Assembly: GCA_023313575.1 (NCBI GenBank)
Contig: JAJTTP010000002.1
Coordinates: 2,294,001-2,358,000, forward strand
Length of the DNA stretch: 64,000 nucleotides
Reading direction: 5' to 3'
From: Eutypella sp. D-1
Taxonomy: Eukaryota; Ascomycota; Sordariomycetes; Xylariales; Diatrypaceae
In this document: one piece after another, positions 59,283 through 64,000 of the stretch
Layout: the number at the start of each line of letters is the position of its first letter
Numbering within the stretch: position 1 is the stretch's first letter
Translations under genes and position numbers: made by a program
The notes under the pieces: generated by a model
What the model was told of the DNA's origin: nothing
Database searches by the model: none
Seen by the model: the letters and a program-made list of their open reading frames with translations, nothing else

Positions 59283-62162
59283 GGCTCTTAGGTAGTTAGG
59301 GGGTTCTCGTGACGAGGCTAGTAGGCCAATCTCAATCCCATAGTGCTGGGTTCAATTCATTTTAAGATACACAGGCTCGACTATCTTATATGTATAGGGC
59401 AGAGACATCCAAAATTTAATGTTCTATAGAATGCCAACTTGCCAAGACGGGATTTCGGGTCATTATCTAGAGATCCTCACACTTAGGAACACAGACATTC
59501 GCAATGCAACCCTTGGAAGCATAGGATACGAGATCACACTGCTTAATACCTGCAGTAACACATGGATGAGATACGAAGTGTTCCCTTCCCTCGTATCAAA
59601 GCGACATATTACTGGGCAATACCTAACTTTACTGACAGTCTTCAGGAACAGTCACGGCTTAGGCCATGCGGTGCCATGGGTGGACAGCTGATAAGAGCGC
59701 AACGGAACCTCTCTCCGTGGCTCCTGTTTTGGCAGGTGAGGAATTCCAGCCGTAGACACCCGCCCCAATCATCATCTTGCTTCCAGCTATCCACCAATCG
59801 TACACGCTATAATCGAGAACCCTGTGATTTAATCGAATATAGTTGCTTGCTATGTCCTCTAAGACGGAATATCAATGACGAAATTCATCATCTATAGTTA
59901 TCCATATTTCAAACGAAGATAGTTAAACCGGAGGCGACAGATGGCTTTTGATATAAAAACGATTGCTGTCCCCACCTAGCGCAAATTTAGGATGGTTGGC
60001 TCCTATCTTTGAAAGCTCTAGCTTGAGGTGCTTAAGAGCATTTCTTGAATCAAGCTCTCTCGTTCAAATCTTCCATTGGAGATGGTCCCGACCAGAGATC
60101 CTCTTGGAGGATTAGTACAGAGTGAAAAAATAGAAGCAGATACATGGTGGGGGGGGGGGGTGGCTACTTATAGGAAAGTCTGTTCTATCGTACCCTGTGC
60201 ATAGGGGAGGGCCGCTCCTAACACCCCTAGCCTACCATCACGCAACACCATATAACTTCGACCAATACGCCCACAGCGTTTTTCGCCAACATCAACTACT
60301 ATTCTTCGGTGCCTTCTCATAACTCTTAGTTGAACACCTCTTTGATTAGAGTACCATCAGCTGTGGTTTGGGGGAGGATGATATAAGGCGGGCGGTGTTA
60401 TGAATCCTTGTAAAAATAGGCAAGGGACTTCACACCTTGAATGTCTTTATCAGAGTAACAGACCACTATTCATGAAGGGTTCTCACTAACTATGAAGTCC
60501 AACGGATGTCAGCCCATATATATTTGTTATACATTTCGTCGGATTTCAATCAGTTGACGGATACAGGCCTTGCAGGATAGTATGTAAATAGAAATAAACC
60601 AATATTGACCTACTTCCGCGCTTCATATACCATTGCACGAAGTAGTACTAACATTATTAATACAACCACTGGAGATACGCTGCATTGATAGCTTCCCGCT
60701 AATTTCGTTTCCGCCTCATCATGTGTGGCACTCAGAATTTGGGTAATTTCGAGTACAATGATCGAGGCTGAGGGCAAAGCGGTCACTATACCGAAAGACT
60801 GGGCCATTCTTGAAGACGACCGCAACAGACCAGGAGTATTAAGCTGTTGAAAGGCCCCTACTCTAAGTCACAAAGTGGACTGAGGAGCGACAGCGCACGA
60901 GGGTAGTGCCTACCCTGGCTAGCGATAAACTACCTAAACTCGGGCTCTTAGTACATTTTCTGGTAAGATGCTTGTCCGAAGAAAATATACAAGTCTCAGC
61001 TACATACTTTAATATGACTTGGTCACTACTTCAAAGCCTTTCTTTGCATGTCCAACATCATCATACCGAGATATTGCCTGCAACCGCCACGAAGTCCAGA
61101 GGTTTCCTAGCGTAATACGCATTCTTCTCGGAAAGTAGAGAGTGAATACGCTCCTAGAATCATAAGGTATCTCAAAAAGTGGTAACGCAATTCGAAAACA
61201 ATGAAGAATGAAAACAAATCTTCCCAACCCAATATTTAGTTCCAGACGCTCCGTTTTATATAGTCCAAGTGGGTCACATGCGGAGATATAGATATTAACA
61301 GGGGTGAGCCCCTTTTCCTAGTTGTGACGTGACCGAACAGGTGAATACAAGGCAACGTTCGCCATCAGCCCTTGATACATAAGATACAATTCTGGATGGC
61401 GAATTAACGGATTTTATAGTCCCCTATTGGTTACTGAATGGGTTAGGTATTTTCGGGTAGCTTAGAGTCAAGGATGGATATAGATCGATCGGCCGGCTAC
61501 CGATTACCCGTTACCAGGACGGGGGCGAGGTTAACGCCATGGCCACAACCATGGACTGCGAACAATCTGCCTGGTTTCTGATATTGTAATTATGGTATTA
61601 GTTAATTCGAAGAGAAAACCTATACAGCCAAGAATTGAAAAATGCAAAGCGACATGTATGATTGGCCGGCAGAAATTGTTTTAGAGTAAATCTCTCAAAC
61701 TTGCTCTTATAGGAGCAGGGGTACTGCTTTAGTCTCGAAGAAGGTGGACTGTAGATGATGGTCCACCGAGCACGACGGCCAAATCACAACATGAAGAATT
61801 GCAATTATCAGACAAGTGGTGTATCTACAGAGGATATTAGTATAAATCTATGTGTCTCGCTCTGGCTAGTAGTGCGCCTCGGGAATATAGCCAAGGCCAT
61901 GGTGCGGTTAATTGATCGGTATACTGGCGGTGGTGATACGATGCGTGCAAATAGCATTTATATCGTCAAGATTCCTATAAACTGGCTGATAACCCAGGCT
62001 TCTCTTCATTCAATAACCCCAGAAGGTGTCTTAAAGCAATTCTATAACCATCGGAATGCAATGTCGGTTTGCAATTGAACACCCCTCTACATCAACTCTT
62101 TCCCCTATCAACTCCTTTCCTTTATCCTATTCCTTTTCCCCTTTATTAAAGGCTTGGGTACA
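59283..62162. other. 2.9 kb divergent intergenic AA9 / ferric reductase
   Basis: No gene is recognisable; the longest frame, 61755-62078, has no family. It contains a 12-G tract at 60149-60160 and should hold both promoters. A CTGATAA at 61986-61992 matches the core of GATA-type iron-regulator sites, too weak alone to call. Confidence 0.5.
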
Positions 62163-64000
62163 ATGTCGGTAACGGCCTCGGTCAAAGCATGCGGCCTCGG
62201 AGTACTTCTAGCCCCCGTGGTGGCCGGCGTAAGTCAGGGTCGACGTGGATACGGTCTCATCGGTTATGGGATTTCTATGTACGATCCTCCCTGCGCATTT
62301 GCCTGCCTAGGGACCGCCCAGTCTTGGATGCTTGACTGCGAAGACGGAGTGGCTGGAGCCAGTGGTCACCACCACGATGATGATGACGATGACGGCATGT
62401 CAGGGATGGACATGGAACAACCCTCGCCTGAGTGTTATGCGACTAATGACCCGTTCCTTCAAACGGTCGCATGGTGTATCTCGACGCACTGCGATGGTAT
62501 CTCAACATCACAATTGGAGGAGTTCTGGGATCTCAACATTGCTGGACGAATGTCTATCCAGCCTTCGCCCAAATATTCGTACCAGAAGGCGCTCCAGCTA
62601 GTAGAGAAGCCACCAACTAACATCACGAGTTCTGATGAGGTGCTTGTATCTCCTTCCCGTGTTGACGAGGAGACTTATCTGAGCACCTACAACGGTAATT
62701 CTGGCTTTGAGACAATGGAAGTGAAGTCGTCACAATTCGGGTACGTTTGTATCATGACATGAACCCTTTGGTCAATATTAATGGTACTATCAGGCTTATC
62801 CTACTTCTCACTTGCATCGCTATTCCCATTGCCTTTTCACTACTACGTTTCCTTCCCCTGCCCCCTGCACTGGTGAGCAAGTTTTACGCCTACGTGGTTG
62901 ATCCGCCTGTCTTCGGACGTTATCACGCTGTCCCTGTGCTCGGCCTCGGATTTGTGCCCACACGAGGGCAGGCGCTTTTCATCGCGTACATATGGATTAT
63001 CAACATCGTCCTCTCAGCGGTTGGGTACAAGCTAACCAATCCTAACTCATGGTATACAACTTTAAATGACCAGTTACTGGGGTATATTTCCAACCGAGTT
63101 GGTGCTCTCAGTTTTGTCAACCTTGCAATTGCGGTGCTCTACTCCGGTCGCAATAACATTCTCCTCTACCTCAGCAATTGGTCGCACTCAACCTTCCTCC
63201 TCATCCACCGCTGGGTAGCTGTTATCTGCATGTTGCAAGCCTGCCTGCATTCCGTCATATACGTGCGGGTTTTTAGACAGAGAGGAGCTTCGGCGTACTC
63301 GGAAGAACGGCAGTTAGAGTATTGGATCTGGGGTATCATCGCAACAGTTTCTTTCGTGCTGCTGATGCCGCTATCTATCCTACAGATCCGCCAAAAGGCG
63401 TATGAGTTATTCCTAGCCTCTCACGTCGTCCTTTCTGTCCTGGGAATGATAGGTTGCATACTCCACATCTATTACCGCTACGAATGGCAATGGGGTTACG
63501 AGGTCTGGGTTTGGATCGCTCTTGCATTTTTCATCTTTGACCGGTTCCTAGCCCGGCCACTTCGGCTGGCCAGAAATGGATTGAAGACCGCATTCCTCAC
63601 GGTTGTCGATGACGAATACTTCCAGATTGACATTCCCGAGGTCCAGACTCATGGCATAGCATACCTCTACTTCCCAACAGTAACTTGGCGCGTATGGGAG
63701 AATCATCCATTCTCGGTTGCTGCCTTGTCAGGAGCCACGCTTTCCGGCATCTCATGCGGATCAAATTCAACTTCACACTCTGATATACCGCCTGCAGACA
63801 GCTCGGCCGCAGAGAAAAGCGCTCGTATTACCACGAAGCGTTCAACTGAGGCGTCCAAGAAGACTGGGATTACGTTTTATGTTCGGCGGAGAAGTGGTCT
63901 GACGGATAAGCTGGTTAGGCACAGCAAGTCCAAGAGTAGGATTTTGGTGCTCGTAGAGTCATCCTACGGTTCTGATGAGATGTCCATTATCCCACCCCCA
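62163..64000 (+). CDS. Ferric reductase transmembrane component (3' end cut)
   Basis: Exon 1 is 62163-62740 (first ATG, signal-peptide-like MSVTASVKACGLGVLLAPVV) and exon 2 starts at 62794 (donor GTACGT) and runs off the right edge. The luminal N-terminal part has paired Cys residues (DPPCAFACLGTAQSWMLDC) and a GHHHDDDDDDGMSGMDM stretch. The membrane core follows, with both bis-haem signatures: HRWVAVICMLQACLH and HVVLSVLGMIGCILH (each His-x13-His). The FAD-binding motif HPFSVAAL comes next, then the start of the NAD(P)H domain (RILVLVESSYGSDE). It reduces Fe(III) or Cu(II) at the cell surface for high-affinity uptake. Several introns may lie beyond the window. The frame from 62794 to 64000 contains no stop. 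Confidence 0.95.

Overview
The window is nuclear DNA of a filamentous ascomycete, most likely a Sordariomycete. The evidence is short introns of about 50-225 bp with GTRNGT donors and CTRAC-type branch sites, a trifunctional HIS4/his-3 gene, a QDE-1-type RNA silencing polymerase, an AA9 lytic polysaccharide monooxygenase, and abundant ACCTACCTA-type short motifs between genes. Genus cannot be fixed from the sequence alone. Most genes are supported by recognisable families whose exons join in frame at good splice sites; I list exon coordinates in each entry.

Layout, left to right. 1-378: the 3' end of an acidic protein. 1.5-3.0 kb: a cupredoxin-like type I membrane protein. 3-8.5 kb: a long gene-poor stretch. 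8.5-9.7 kb: the plasma-membrane t-SNARE SSO. 12.0-13.1 kb: a MEMO1/MHO1-like protein. 14.3-15.2 kb: a cysteine-rich fungal protein. 16.2-17.6 kb: a second single-pass membrane protein that is intact except for one in-frame TAG. 19.6-21.1 kb: an atypical protein kinase whose frame is broken inside a 19-C run. 21.8-26.8 kb: the convergent amino-acid genes LYS1 (lysine) and HIS4 (histidine). 27.8-28.8 kb: TAF9. 30.6-33.1 kb: the lipin phosphatidate phosphatase PAH1/NED1. 37.1-40.9 kb: a membrane-anchored fibronectin-III/coiled-coil protein. 42.5-43.3 kb: the mitochondrial CX9C protein CMC1. 45.0-45.4 kb: a small basic hypothetical protein.

46.0-51.4 kb reads as the wreck of a secondary-metabolite gene cluster: the C-terminal carrier domain of a polyketide synthase with a stop codon in it, an intact alpha/beta hydrolase, an intact four-exon O-methyltransferase, and a deleted NmrA-like gene. 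52.1-56.4 kb holds a full-length RNA-dependent RNA polymerase of QDE-1 type. 57.5-59.3 kb carries a gamma-glutamylcyclotransferase-like gene and a secreted AA9 monooxygenase, and the right edge cuts a ferric reductase.

The housekeeping genes serve secretion (SSO), lipid synthesis (lipin), transcription (TAF9), respiration (CMC1), amino-acid synthesis (LYS1, HIS4), glutathione turnover (GGCT-like) and iron uptake (ferric reductase). They are not organised as one pathway. I found no tRNA, rRNA, CRISPR or intact transposon. The most notable oddities are the single nonsense codon at 17254-17256, the frame-breaking poly-C tract at 19960-19978, the unusual number of long G/C homopolymers (11 of 12 bp or more), and the eroded polyketide cluster.
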